Shown here piece after piece: positions 53,242-61,488 of a stretch of 64,000 nt of DNA. The DNA is taken from positions 434,001 to 498,000 of the forward strand of contig NZ_BEDT01000001.1 in NCBI RefSeq assembly GCF_002260845.1, given 5' to 3'. How positions within the stretch are numbered: position 1 is the stretch's first letter; each line of letters opens with the position of its first letter. The notes under the pieces are model-generated. The model was not told the origin of the DNA. It did not search any database and was given only the letters and a program-made list of their open reading frames with translations. Position numbers and translations under genes: made by a program. The stretch comes from Pseudolactococcus reticulitermitis. Its GTDB lineage: Bacteria > Bacillota > Bacilli > Lactobacillales > Streptococcaceae.

Positions 53242-53278
53242 AAAAAAACAAGCTATCATCATCTAGATAGTAGCTTGC
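53242..53278 (-). terminator. Terminator of the glucose PTS gene
   Basis: CAAGCTACTATC pairs with GATGATAGCTTG (one mismatch) and is followed on the minus strand by seven T. It lies 15 bases after the PTS gene stop. Confidence 0.75.
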
Positions 53279-53292
53279 TCATCTCTTAATAA

Positions 53293-55281
53293 TTATTTCG
53301 TCGTCACTTGACCAACTGTTTGGTTTGGTGTCACGGTTTGACCAAGTTCTGTCAAGGCAACATGAGCAACGACATCACCATTCGTGAAAGCAACGATAAT
53401 ATCTGTGCCTTTACCAGCAGCTTTGACGGCTGCAAGGTCCATGATGGCAATTTCGTCACCAGCTTTGACTTCTTGACCCGATTTAACTTTCATTGTGAAA
53501 GGTTCACCTTTGAGGTCAACGGTATCCACACCCATGTGTAGCAAGACTTCAAGACCTGTTGGTGTCATAATGCCCAAAGCATGTTGGGTTGGGAAAATGC
53601 TTGAAATTTTACCAGCAACTGGTGTATAAATCGTATTTTCTGTTGGTTGAATGGCATAGCCATCACCCATGATGTTCGTAGAGAACACAGCATCCGCAAC
53701 TTGATTCATTGGAATCATTGTCCCTTGTGCTGGTGAGTAAACATCAATTGTTACGCCAGCAGTCGTTGGCGTAACAGGTGCTGTTGGCGTGACTTTCGTA
53801 GCTGAACTAACAGCTGAAACGACACCGCCATTTTGTTGCATTTTGTTCATTTCATCCGCGACGAATTGAACTTCTGTCCCGACGATGACTTGAATATTTT
53901 CTTTGTCAATGACACGAACACCTGGCACGCCAGTTGCCTTGATTTTATCTTGATCAGCTTTGGCTGTGTCTTTCACGACAAGACGGAGACGTGTCGTACA
54001 GTTATCAATCGACACGACGTTTTCTGCACCACCAAGACCAGCGTAGATGCGAGCTGCTAAGGCTGCGAATTTATTGTCAGCACGCGCCGCATCAAGGTCA
54101 GCTTCTTCTTCCCCTTCGCCTTCTTCACGACCTGGTGTCATCAAGTTGAACGTTTTAATGACGAAAGTAAAGACGAAATAGTAAACAACTGCCATGATCA
54201 AACCTAAGACAACGAGCATCAAAGGTTGATTAGCGATTGGCACACGTAAGCTCAAGACGAAATCGACCAGACCGGCTGAGAAGTTGAAACCGGCAGTCCA
54301 ATGGAAGACAGCTGCGATGAACATTGAAATACCAGTCAAGGCTGCGTGTACCACGTATAAAGGCCACGCGACAAACATGAATGAGAATTCAAGGGGTTCA
54401 GTGACCCCAGTAAAGAATGACGCAAAGGCTGCCGCAAGCATCAATGACGCGGTTGCTTTTCTTTTTTCAGGACGAGCTTGACGGTAGATGGCATAAGCAC
54501 CAGCTGGGAGACCAAACATCATCACTGGGAAGAAACCTGCTTGGTACATCCCTGTGATCCCTTTAGTACCTTGGTTAGCCCAGAATTTACCGATATCATC
54601 GATACCTGCAGTATTAAACCAGAACACATTGTTCAAGGCATGGTGGAGACCAGTTGGAATCAGCAAACGGTTGAAGAAACCGTAGAGACCTGCACCCACA
54701 GCGCCCATTTTAGCAATGGTTTCACCAAATGCGACCAGTGCGCCAAAGATTGGTGGCCAGATAAACATCAAAGCTGCTGAGACAACGAGCATCAAAGCTG
54801 CTGTCACGATTGGCACACAACGTTTCCCACTAAAGAAGGAAAGCGCCATCGGCAATTTGACATTTGAAAAGCGGTTATACATGGCTGCTGCTAGTAAACC
54901 TGCCAAAATCCCAACGAAAACGTTACCGTTGTTCATTTTTGTAAAAGCAGCATTGACTTTTTCCACATCAATGTGTTGGAACGCCGCAATGGCTGCTGGA
55001 TTCAAAAGTTGCATTGGTACCAAGAAAGCGACCAGACCAGTCAAGGCTGACGCGCCGTCCTTGTCTTTTGACATCCCAAGTGCCAAACCAACGGCAAACA
55101 AGACACCTAAGTTGGCAAGAATTGAATCACCAGCCTTCAATAAGAAGGCAGCAACAATATTATTGGCGCCCCAACCGGTCGGATCAATCCAGTAACCAAT
55201 CCCTGAAAAAAGTGCCGCAACAGGTAATGTTGCAACTGGGAGCATCAATGAGCGTCCCATTCTCTGCATGTATGCTTTCAT
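53293..55281 (-). CDS. ptsG: PTS glucose-family IICBA transporter
   Basis: The 662-residue protein begins MQRMGRSLMLPVATLPVAAL, the IIC start of the glucose family, with about ten membrane segments to residue 390. A IIB domain follows with phosphocysteine in VSIDNCTTRLRL, then a Pro/Thr linker and a IIA domain with the phospho-His in LEVLLHMGVDTV. It imports and phosphorylates glucose or a related hexose. The gene lies 48 bases after an antiterminator gene in the same direction. Similar proteins for maltose or N-acetylglucosamine exist, so the exact sugar is somewhat uncertain. Confidence 0.92.
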   Translation of the reverse strand: MKAYMQRMGRSLMLPVATLPVAALFSGIGYWIDPTGWGANNIVAAFLLKAGDSILANLGVLFAVGLALGMSKDKDGASALTGLVAFLVPMQLLNPAAIAAFQHIDVEKVNAAFTKMNNGNVFVGILAGLLAAAMYNRFSNVKLPMALSFFSGKRCVPIVTAALMLVVSAALMFIWPPIFGALVAFGETIAKMGAVGAGLYGFFNRLLIPTGLHHALNNVFWFNTAGIDDIGKFWANQGTKGITGMYQAGFFPVMMFGLPAGAYAIYRQARPEKRKATASLMLAAAFASFFTGVTEPLEFSFMFVAWPLYVVHAALTGISMFIAAVFHWTAGFNFSAGLVDFVLSLRVPIANQPLMLVVLGLIMAVVYYFVFTFVIKTFNLMTPGREEGEGEEEADLDAARADNKFAALAARIYAGLGGAENVVSIDNCTTRLRLVVKDTAKADQDKIKATGVPGVRVIDKENIQVIVGTEVQFVADEMNKMQQNGGVVSAVSSATKVTPTAPVTPTTAGVTIDVYSPAQGTMIPMNQVADAVFSTNIMGDGYAIQPTENTIYTPVAGKISSIFPTQHALGIMTPTGLEVLLHMGVDTVDLKGEPFTMKVKSGQEVKAGDEIAIMDLAAVKAAGKGTDIIVAFTNGDVVAHVALTELGQTVTPNQTVGQVTTK

Positions 55282-55329
55282 AGCATGTGTTCCTCCATTT
55301 AATATAAAAATAATTAAAAATGTAAAGCC

Positions 55330-56169
55330 TTACTTCTTGATCATCCGCAATCGCTCAATATGGATGGCGAGATAACCTAATTCTTCAGTTAAAACTTGAT
55401 ACTGAAAATCCAGCTGCATCAAAATTTGGATTTTTTTCGCAATCGCATAGCTTTCAGGATACTTTTCTTGGACAAGCCCCATAATCTCTTGATCGAGACC
55501 CACATAACGTTTCGTTTGAGAACGTTGAATAAATAATCGCAAATGATTAACCAAACGAGAATACGTTAGCGCAAAGTCTTCGCCGTCAAAAGAAAACTGC
55601 AATTCATTTTCTATTAAGCGCACAATTTCTGAAATAATCGTAATTTCACGAATACTTTCACTGTTGTCAGAGTTTTTGCATCTAGCGGTATGAATATGGA
55701 TGGCAATGTAGCCCGCCTCATCAAAGCTATACGGAATATCCAACTCCCGTTTGAGGTAATCGACTGCCCACTGGGCAATTGAAAACTCTTCGGGATAGAG
55801 GACTTCAATTTCTTTCAACAACTTATTGCGGACAAAAATATGATTTTGAATATTTTCAGCTGCAAATGCGATATGATCACACAGACCGATATTGATATGA
55901 GGATTTAACTTCTCCCCAAGCACTGCCTCTGCACGAACAATAATATCCTCAGTCGCAAAGAAGAACTTTTCATCAATCTGCCCCAACAGCGTTTGTAGCT
56001 TTTTAACCCCCTCAGGTTCCATCACAAACAGGCGTTCAATTACCTCTTGCGCAATTGTTTCACCTGGTCTCGCTTTGAAACCAATCCCTTTACCAATTGC
56101 GACTTTTGCCTGTCCTTCGTCAAGGACAAGTACCGCATTTTGATTCAGTGCTTTTTGAATTTCCATCAT
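55330..56169 (-). CDS. BglG/LicT-family transcription antiterminator (GlcT-like role)
   Basis: The 279-residue regulator starts with the RNA-binding CAT domain (IQKALNQNAVLVLDEGQAKV) and has two PRD domains with regulatory His in NPHINIGLCDHIAFAAEN (PRD1), YIAIHIHTARC and GYLAIHIERL. Its leader carries a strong terminator after a promoter and a cre box, a layout of self-regulated antiterminator operons, and ptsG follows in the same operon. AGGAG lies 7 bases before ATG. Named by family because GlcT and LicT cannot be told apart with certainty. Confidence 0.92.
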   Translation of the reverse strand: MMEIQKALNQNAVLVLDEGQAKVAIGKGIGFKARPGETIAQEVIERLFVMEPEGVKKLQTLLGQIDEKFFFATEDIIVRAEAVLGEKLNPHINIGLCDHIAFAAENIQNHIFVRNKLLKEIEVLYPEEFSIAQWAVDYLKRELDIPYSFDEAGYIAIHIHTARCKNSDNSESIREITIISEIVRLIENELQFSFDGEDFALTYSRLVNHLRLFIQRSQTKRYVGLDQEIMGLVQEKYPESYAIAKKIQILMQLDFQYQVLTEELGYLAIHIERLRMIKK

Positions 56170-56220
56170 TTTCTTTCTCCTGCAGAAAAGAAATAAAACA
56201 TCTCATGCAACCATAAAAAG

Positions 56221-56279
56221 AGGCATGGCGTAGCCGAAATAGGGTTTAAACACCCTTTTTTCAGACTTGTGCCATGCCT
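56221..56279 (-). terminator. Leader terminator controlled by the antiterminator
   Basis: AGGCATGGC pairs with GCCATGCCT with a smaller hairpin inside, followed on the minus strand by CTTTTTATGG. It sits in the untranslated leader, 52 bases before the antiterminator start. The sequence immediately upstream, overlapping the 5' stem arm, is the expected place for a RAT antiterminator; I did not match a RAT consensus. Confidence 0.75.
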
Positions 56280-56296
56280 AGTATGATCTAGTCACA

Positions 56297-56354
56297 TGAA
56301 ATCGTTTACATCTGTTAACAATTTTATTTTAACAGGTCTATACCAATTTGTCAA
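56297..56354 (-). promoter_or_regulatory. Promoter and cre box of the antiterminator-ptsG operon
   Basis: Minus-strand TTGACA (56354-56349), 17 bases, TAAAAT (56331-56326). TGTAAACGATTTCA (56310-56297), which fits the CcpA cre consensus TGWAANCGNTNWCA, lies just after the start point, where binding would block transcription. Confidence 0.8.
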
Positions 56355-56503
56355 GCGGATTTTTAAATTTTTTAGATATTTTTTTAAAAATGTTGCCGTA
56401 TTATTGATTCAAGCATTGACATAACGACTTTACAATGCTTAACTTGAATTTTTCCTAAAAGTATGTCAAAATACTTCTATCATAAGAAAAGAGGAATACC
56501 ATG

Positions 56504-56692
56504 ATGCCATTTGTCCATGTTGATTTATTTGAAGGTCGCACTGACGAACAAAAAATTGCACTTGCGCACGATATCACTGAAGCTGTTATCAAAAATACCG
56601 GTGCCCCAAAATCTGCTATCCATGTTTTTATTAACGACATGAAAGTAGGCACTTACTTCCCAGAAGGTGAGATGAAAAAAGCGACGAACTAA
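56504..56692 (+). CDS. 4-oxalocrotonate tautomerase-family protein
   Basis: Small tautomerase of 62 residues. The family needs Pro as residue 1 after Met removal, which selects the second ATG (56504, MPFVHVDLFEGR) over the one at 56501; AGAGGA lies about 10 bases upstream. Catalytic Pro1 and Arg in EGR are present, and IHVFINDMKVGTYF is the family C-terminus. Substrate not known. A terminator follows. Confidence 0.9.
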   Translation: MPFVHVDLFEGRTDEQKIALAHDITEAVIKNTGAPKSAIHVFINDMKVGTYFPEGEMKKATN

Positions 56693-56695
56693 AAA

Positions 56696-56730
56696 ATGAG
56701 TTCTGATTTTGATGTCAGAGCTCATTTTTC
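56696..56730 (+). terminator. Terminator after the tautomerase gene
   Basis: ATGAGTTCTGA pairs with TCAGAGCTCAT (one mismatch) around an 8-base loop, followed by TTTTTC. It begins 4 bases after the stop codon. Confidence 0.75.
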
Positions 56731-56750
56731 AGTCAATCTATAGTAAACGG

Positions 56751-56921
56751 CTACTTTTTAACGAGGACATAGCGATACAGTGTCTTCAATTCATTTTGCG
56801 TGTCATTTTCCCAAGACATCACTTCTACAAGAAATGTATTGGTGTATTTTTTCCTAACTATTCCTGTTATTTTTTCTGAGAAAGAAATAGGTTGACAATT
56901 AATAATACTACCAATTTTGAT
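56751..56921 (-). CDS. DUF2187/KOW-like small protein with non-canonical or mutated start
   Basis: On the minus strand a frame of 56 codons reads KIGSIINCQPISFSEKITGI, then VRKKYTNTFLVEVMSWEND and ends YRYVLVKK, which resembles the small DUF2187/KOW-like proteins. It has a promoter (56982-56954) and AGAAGGG upstream, but the codon in the start position is ATC; no ATG, GTG or TTG occurs in frame before the core. ATG to ATC mutation, a rare start, or a sequencing error are all possible. Confidence 0.5.
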   Translation of the reverse strand: MKIGSIINCQPISFSEKITGIVRKKYTNTFLVEVMSWENDTQNELKTLYRYVLVKK

Positions 56922-56953
56922 CTTACCGACACCCTTCTACATGTTATAATTAT

Positions 56954-56982
56954 ATTACATATCGTTATTTGTTTTTTGTCAA
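56954..56982 (-). promoter_or_regulatory. Promoter of the DUF2187-like gene
   Basis: Minus-strand TTGACA (56982-56977), 17 bases, TGTAAT (56959-56954). It overlaps the palindrome TTGTCAATGACAA, which could be an operator shared with the divergent coaB promoter. Inferred from consensus only. Confidence 0.5.
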
Positions 56983-57016
56983 TGACAACCCTATGACAAA
57001 ACGGTGAATTATATAT

Positions 57017-57045
57017 TTCACTCCCTTTCATTTTTGTGCTATAAT
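57017..57045 (+). promoter_or_regulatory. Promoter of coaB-coaC
   Basis: TTCACT (57017-57022), 17 bases, TATAAT (57040-57045), about 50 bases before the coaB start. A second TATAAT lies downstream near 57063. Divergent from the promoter of the DUF2187-like gene. Confidence 0.5.
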
Positions 57046-57095
57046 AATAAAAATATATGTGATATAATAATGAAAACATCTCTGAAAGGCTTATC

Positions 57096-57809
57096 ATGCG
57101 TATTCTTATCACATCTGGTGGGACGACTGAAAACATTGACCAGGTTCGCGGTATTACGAATTTTGCGACGGGCAGTTTAGGAAAGCTCATCGCCGAACGT
57201 TTTTTAATGGCAAATTATGAAGTTATTTTATTGGCTGGTCGCGAGGCTGTTTTGCCTGCCCCCCATCCTAATCTGACCATTCAGACCATTTCTGACGTCT
57301 CTGATTTGTTGGCCGCTACTGCTAAATGGGTGCCTCAAGCTGATGTTTTCATCCATAGTATGGCAGTTTCTGACTATACGCCAGTTTATATGACTGACTT
57401 TGAGACAGTTGCCGCTTCATCAGATCTTCATGAATTTTTAGTCAAGCAGAATACAGAAGACAAGATTTCTTCTCAGGCTGACTATCAAGTCATGTTTTTG
57501 AAAAAGACACCCAAGATTATCTCTACTATTAAAAAGCTAAAGCCAAACATTGTTTTATTTGGCTTCAAGCTCCTGGTCGATGTCTCAAAAGAACAGCTGA
57601 TTGCTGTCGCCAGATCAGCATTGACCCAAAATCAAGCTGACTATGTGCTGGCAAATGATCTGGCGGAGATTACTGAAACACGGCATCACGGTCTACTCGT
57701 CAGTCAAGGGGCAGTTATAGCAGCCGATACAAAACTTGAGATTGCTGACTTAATCGTCAGGAAAAGTGAGGAAACTTATGACAAATATCACACTCGCCAT
57801 CACCGGTAG
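57096..57809 (+). CDS. coaB: Phosphopantothenate-cysteine ligase
   Basis: Coenzyme A synthesis: joins 4-phosphopantothenate and cysteine. The 237-residue protein has RILITSGGTTENIDQVRGIT and NFATGSLGKLIAE of the CoaB fold, FIHSMAVSDYTP, and KPNIVLFGFKL with the conserved substrate-binding Lys-x-x region, plus VLANDL. CoaB and CoaC are separate proteins in streptococci and lactococci, unlike the fused form elsewhere. AAAGG precedes ATG, and the gene overlaps coaC by 32 bases. Confidence 0.95.
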   Translation: MRILITSGGTTENIDQVRGITNFATGSLGKLIAERFLMANYEVILLAGREAVLPAPHPNLTIQTISDVSDLLAATAKWVPQADVFIHSMAVSDYTPVYMTDFETVAASSDLHEFLVKQNTEDKISSQADYQVMFLKKTPKIISTIKKLKPNIVLFGFKLLVDVSKEQLIAVARSALTQNQADYVLANDLAEITETRHHGLLVSQGAVIAADTKLEIADLIVRKSEETYDKYHTRHHR

Positions 57810-58320
57810 CATTTCCGCCTATAAGGCTGCCGATATCACGTCTGCACTGGGCAAACTCGGCCATCAAGTGACCGTTTTAATGACAGACGCCGCACAGGCT
57901 TTCATCACACCACTGACGTTGCAAGTCCTCTCTAAACGAGCCGTTCATACAGATGTTATGGCAGAAGACAAGGTTGATAGCGTCAACCACATTGACTTGG
58001 CCAAAGAGACGGAGATTTTCTTAGTCGCACCGGCTTCAGCAGATACGATTGCCCGCCTAGCGCAAGGACGAGCTGACGATATCGTCTCAGCTGTTGCGCT
58101 GGCTCTGCCACAAGGTGTCAAAAAAATCATCGCACCGGCTATGAATACCAATATGTATGAAAATCCGCTCACGCAGCGTAATATTCAAACCTTGCTTGAT
58201 TTTGGCTTCATGACCATTGAACCTAAAGTTGCCATGCTAGCTTGTGGTGATGTCGGTCGTGGTGCCTTAGCAGATGTCGCTGATATCGTCCAATATGTTC
58301 AGGATAGTTGCAAAGGTTAA
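57778..58320 (+). CDS. coaC: Phosphopantothenoylcysteine decarboxylase
   Basis: Flavin enzyme of coenzyme A synthesis, 180 residues from the ATG at 57778 (GTGAGG 6 bases upstream). GSISAYKAADITSALGKLGH is the FMN-binding N-terminus, NHIDLAKET holds the catalytic His, PAMNTNMYENPLTQRNI is the substrate-binding PXMNXXMW-like motif (here Tyr in place of Trp) and MLACGDVGRGAL contains the catalytic Cys. Partner of the overlapping coaB. Confidence 0.95.
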   Translation: MTNITLAITGSISAYKAADITSALGKLGHQVTVLMTDAAQAFITPLTLQVLSKRAVHTDVMAEDKVDSVNHIDLAKETEIFLVAPASADTIARLAQGRADDIVSAVALALPQGVKKIIAPAMNTNMYENPLTQRNIQTLLDFGFMTIEPKVAMLACGDVGRGALADVADIVQYVQDSCKG

Positions 58321-58404
58321 TGTTTTCATCTGACACTCTCTCCTAAGCTTTATTTTATAGAAAGGAATCGAGTTCTGTGACGTATCACTGGCTCGTACGT
58401 ATAT

Positions 58405-58986
58405 ATGACTTCTCAAAAAAACAACTCCAAAGCTTCTGACATCGCAATCCTTAGTATTTTCATTGCCATCATGGTGGTCATTCATCTCCTATCCAAAATT
58501 GTCTATACGTTTTGGCCGTTTCCAATCCAACCGACATTGGTGCATATTCCTGTGATTATCGGCTCAATCGTGCTGGGCTGGCGGAAAGGGGCTTTTCTCG
58601 GCTTTATCATGGGGATGATTTCCTTCTTAAACTCAACCATGGCACCCATTCCGACGTCATTTTTATTCTCACCCTTTGCGCCTGATGGGAATGGTTGGTC
58701 CCTCTTTGTGGCCTTTGTGCCTCGGATTCTCGTTGGCATTCTGCCATTTTTCATCTATGGACTGGCTAAAAATCGATTTGGTGCTGGACTTGCTGGCTTT
58801 CTCGGCTCTGCTACCAATACCATTTTAGTCTTAGGCTCAGCTTTCCTATTATTCAATAATCAACTCAATATGACTTTCAAAGCACTGATTGCCTCTATCA
58901 TCGCGACAAATTCAATCGCTGAAGCCATTGCTGCAACCATTTTGACAGCAAGCATTGTCCCAATTTTAATCAAATTTAGGAATTAA
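58405..58986 (+). CDS. ECF transporter S component, probable pantothenate or precursor uptake
   Basis: The 193-residue integral membrane protein has about six hydrophobic segments and the N-terminal LSIFIAIMVVIHLLSKIVYT followed by PTLVHIPVIIGSIVLGWRKG, typical of vitamin-type ECF S components. Downstream of coaBC, uptake of pantothenate (PanT-like) is the natural guess; the substrate rests on context. It needs the shared ECF ATPases and T component encoded elsewhere. A terminator follows. Confidence 0.85.
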   Translation: MTSQKNNSKASDIAILSIFIAIMVVIHLLSKIVYTFWPFPIQPTLVHIPVIIGSIVLGWRKGAFLGFIMGMISFLNSTMAPIPTSFLFSPFAPDGNGWSLFVAFVPRILVGILPFFIYGLAKNRFGAGLAGFLGSATNTILVLGSAFLLFNNQLNMTFKALIASIIATNSIAEAIAATILTASIVPILIKFRN

Positions 58987-58993
58987 ACTTCGG

Positions 58994-59019
58994 AAAACGT
59001 GAAATTCACGTTTTTTTTT
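58994..59019 (+). terminator. Terminator after the ECF S component gene
   Basis: AAAACGTGAA pairs with TTCACGTTTT around a single base and is followed by a T run. It lies 8 bases after the stop. Confidence 0.7.
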
Positions 59020-59099
59020 GTTAAAATAGTCTTGTATGAAAATGCTTTCTAAAAATTAAATTCTAAATTAAAGATGCTTACAAAGCGAAAGGAAACCAC

Positions 59100-60803
59100 A
59101 TGTCTTACAAAGAAACTTACCAACAATGGGCTGATTTTGCCGAACTCCCTGATTATCTCAAAGCTGAGCTTGTGACAATGGACGAGCATACGAAAGAAGA
59201 TGCTTTCTATACATCACTTGAATTCGGAACTGCGGGTCAACGTGGCTTGATTGGTGTCGGCACGAATCGCATGAATATCTACACGGTTCGCCAAACAACC
59301 GAAGGTCTTGCCCGTCTCATGGACGCTAAGGGCGATGCTAAAAAACGTGGCGTCGCAATTGCCTATGATTCACGTCATTTTTCACGCGAGTTTGCGTTTG
59401 ATGCCGCGCGCGTTCTGGCACTCCATGATATTCCATCTTACGTGTTCGAGTCACTGCGCCCGACGCCAGAGTTATCCTTTGCCATCCGAGAATTGAACAC
59501 CTTGACTGGGATTATGATTACCGCTTCTCACAACCCTGCGCCTTACAATGGTTACAAGGTTTATGGCGAAGATGGCGGACAAATGCCGCCTGAAGATGCG
59601 GATCAACTCACAGATTATATCCAAGAAATTGACGATATTTTCCATATCGCACGTGCTGATGAAGCTAGCGACCTCATCACCATCATTGGCGATGATATTG
59701 ACCAAAAATATTTGGAACAGGTCAAATCTGTGACGATTAACCAAGCTGTCATCGATGAATTTGGTAAGAACCTCAATATCGTTTTCACGCCACTTCATGG
59801 GACTGGCGAAATGCTCGGTCGTAAAACATTGGCACAGGCTGGCTTTGAAAAAATTGCAGTTGTTGAAGCACAAGCCATTCCTGATGGCGACTTTCCAACC
59901 CTTAAATCACCCAACCCTGAAAGTCAAGCTGCTTTTGAACTCTCAGAAAAACTCGGTCGCGAAGTCGATGCTGACATGTTGGTCGCAACTGACCCAGATG
60001 CTGACCGTATCGGTGTGGAAGTTCGCTTGCCAAATGGTAATTACCAACCACTTTCTGGTAACCAAATCGGTGCTGTCTTGGCTAAGTATATCCTTGAAGC
60101 GCACAAGCAAGCCGGCACCCTCCCTGCAAATGCTGCAGTTGTCAAATCAATCGTTTCCACAGAATTAGTGACCGCGATTACCAAATCTTACGACGTTAAA
60201 ATGTTCAACGTCTTAACTGGTTTCAAATTCATTGCTGAGAAAATCCAAGAATTTGAAGAAACCGGTAGCCACACTTACATGATGGGCTTTGAAGAATCAT
60301 TTGGTTACTTGATTAAACCTTTCGTTCGGGATAAAGATGCGATTCAAGCGCTGCTTTTGATCTGTGAAGTGGCTGCTTACTATAAATCTCTGGGCAAAAC
60401 GTTGTATGACGGTATCCAAGATATTTACGCTGAATATGGTTTCTATCTTGAAAATACGATTTCTGTTACCCTTGAGGGCATTGACGGTGCAGCACAAATC
60501 AAGGCGGTTATGGATAAATTCCGTGGCAATCAACCAGCGTCATTTAACGGTATCAAAGTTGTCTTGACAGAAGATTTCCTTGAAAACACAGCGACTGCTG
60601 CGGATGGGGCTGTTGAGAAATTGACAACACCACCATCAAACGTACTCAAATATCATCTTGAAGACGGCTCTTGGCTTGCGGTTCGCCCTTCTGGTACCGA
60701 ACCAAAAATCAAATTTTACTTGGCTGCGGTTGGCGAAACTGATACTGTTTCTGCTGCTAAACTTGACGCCTTTGATGCTGAAATCAAAGCGTTCATTAAA
60801 TAA
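59100..60803 (+). CDS. Alpha-phosphoglucomutase
   Basis: Interconverts glucose 1-phosphate and glucose 6-phosphate, linking glycolysis to UDP-glucose and cell-surface polysaccharides. The 567-residue protein carries the phosphoserine motif GIMITASHNPAPYNG, the metal loop ATDPDADRIG, the sugar loop MGFEESFGYL and the phosphate loop RPSGTEPKIKFYL in family order. Single gene with AAAGGA upstream and a perfect terminator downstream. This is the long form of the enzyme typical of Firmicutes. Confidence 0.95.
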   Translation: MSYKETYQQWADFAELPDYLKAELVTMDEHTKEDAFYTSLEFGTAGQRGLIGVGTNRMNIYTVRQTTEGLARLMDAKGDAKKRGVAIAYDSRHFSREFAFDAARVLALHDIPSYVFESLRPTPELSFAIRELNTLTGIMITASHNPAPYNGYKVYGEDGGQMPPEDADQLTDYIQEIDDIFHIARADEASDLITIIGDDIDQKYLEQVKSVTINQAVIDEFGKNLNIVFTPLHGTGEMLGRKTLAQAGFEKIAVVEAQAIPDGDFPTLKSPNPESQAAFELSEKLGREVDADMLVATDPDADRIGVEVRLPNGNYQPLSGNQIGAVLAKYILEAHKQAGTLPANAAVVKSIVSTELVTAITKSYDVKMFNVLTGFKFIAEKIQEFEETGSHTYMMGFEESFGYLIKPFVRDKDAIQALLLICEVAAYYKSLGKTLYDGIQDIYAEYGFYLENTISVTLEGIDGAAQIKAVMDKFRGNQPASFNGIKVVLTEDFLENTATAADGAVEKLTTPPSNVLKYHLEDGSWLAVRPSGTEPKIKFYLAAVGETDTVSAAKLDAFDAEIKAFIK

Positions 60804-60813
60804 TTTAAACTTG

Positions 60814-60861
60814 AAAAAATGCCCTCCAAAAGTTAGCGCTAACTTTTGGAGGGCATTTTTT
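60814..60861. terminator. Perfect 48-base palindromic terminator
   Basis: AAAAAATGCCCTCCAAAAG and its exact complement flank TTAGCGCTAA, giving a two-way terminator between the convergent phosphoglucomutase and VOC genes. Confidence 0.9.
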
Positions 60862-60876
60862 GATGCGATAAGCGTT

Positions 60877-61251
60877 TTAAATACCAATCCACCAGAACAC
60901 GCCGAATTTGTCGACAATGTCTGCGCAGAAAGTGCACCAAGGTCGAGGGCCTAAATGGAGCACTTTCCCGCCCTCTCCTAAAATATCATGTACTTTTCTG
61001 ACGGCTTGCTCTGAACCCATGTCATTAACGTTAAATGCCATCGTTTGCCAAGCTTGTCCGCTTGTTCGTTCAGAATCGGCTGGTGCCTCACTCACACACA
61101 TGAAAAACTTGCCATTGACTGTCAATTCACAATGTTCATAAGTATTTTCGGAAGATTTAATCTGAAAAGCGATTTCAGCACCAAATGCTTGACAATACTT
61201 GTCAACTGCTTCACCACTTCCCTTGACATATACTTGAGCACCTACTTTCAT
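60877..61251 (-). CDS. VOC-superfamily (PhnB/glyoxalase-like) protein
   Basis: The 124-residue protein shows QVYVKGSGEAVDKYCQAFGA, ELTVNGKFFMCVSEAP and CTFCADIVDKFGVFWW, the pattern of PhnB-like vicinal-oxygen-chelate proteins. Despite the historic name these are not required for phosphonate use, and the gene is chromosomal, far from the phosphonate cluster. Function unknown. Confidence 0.88.
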   Translation of the reverse strand: MKVGAQVYVKGSGEAVDKYCQAFGAEIAFQIKSSENTYEHCELTVNGKFFMCVSEAPADSERTSGQAWQTMAFNVNDMGSEQAVRKVHDILGEGGKVLHLGPRPWCTFCADIVDKFGVFWWIGI

Positions 61252-61401
61252 ATCATTCTCCTTTCATGATAGTTTCATTATAGCATTAAAATAGCTGATA
61301 CTGCAAGCGCTACCAAACCTATTAATTGCTTAATCGTCAGTTGAGACTCATTAAATCATGCTCGGTCTAAAGTCCTAATTCTATGGACGAGACAACTTTT
61401 T

Positions 61402-61431
61402 TTGAAAAATCCGTTTTTTTTATGGTAAAAT
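61402..61431 (+). promoter_or_regulatory. Promoter of yidC
   Basis: TTGAAA (61402-61407), 18 bases, TAAAAT (61426-61431), about 60 bases before the start. Consensus match only. Confidence 0.5.
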
Positions 61432-61488
61432 AGGACTATATATATTTTTGGCGCTTTTTATTAGTAGCCATTAGAAATTAGGAAAATC

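Noticed and set aside
54716-55195. 159-codon plus-strand frame inside ptsG
   Set aside because: Antisense shadow of a membrane domain with high GC third positions; no start signals and the ptsG protein is clearly the real product.
58321-58404. Riboswitch before the ECF S component gene
   Set aside because: Only 84 bases, without a recognisable conserved aptamer or terminator structure.
60877-61251. PhnB-like protein as part of phosphonate metabolism
   Set aside because: It is 20 kb away in conserved chromosome, and proteins of this family have no established role in phosphonate use.
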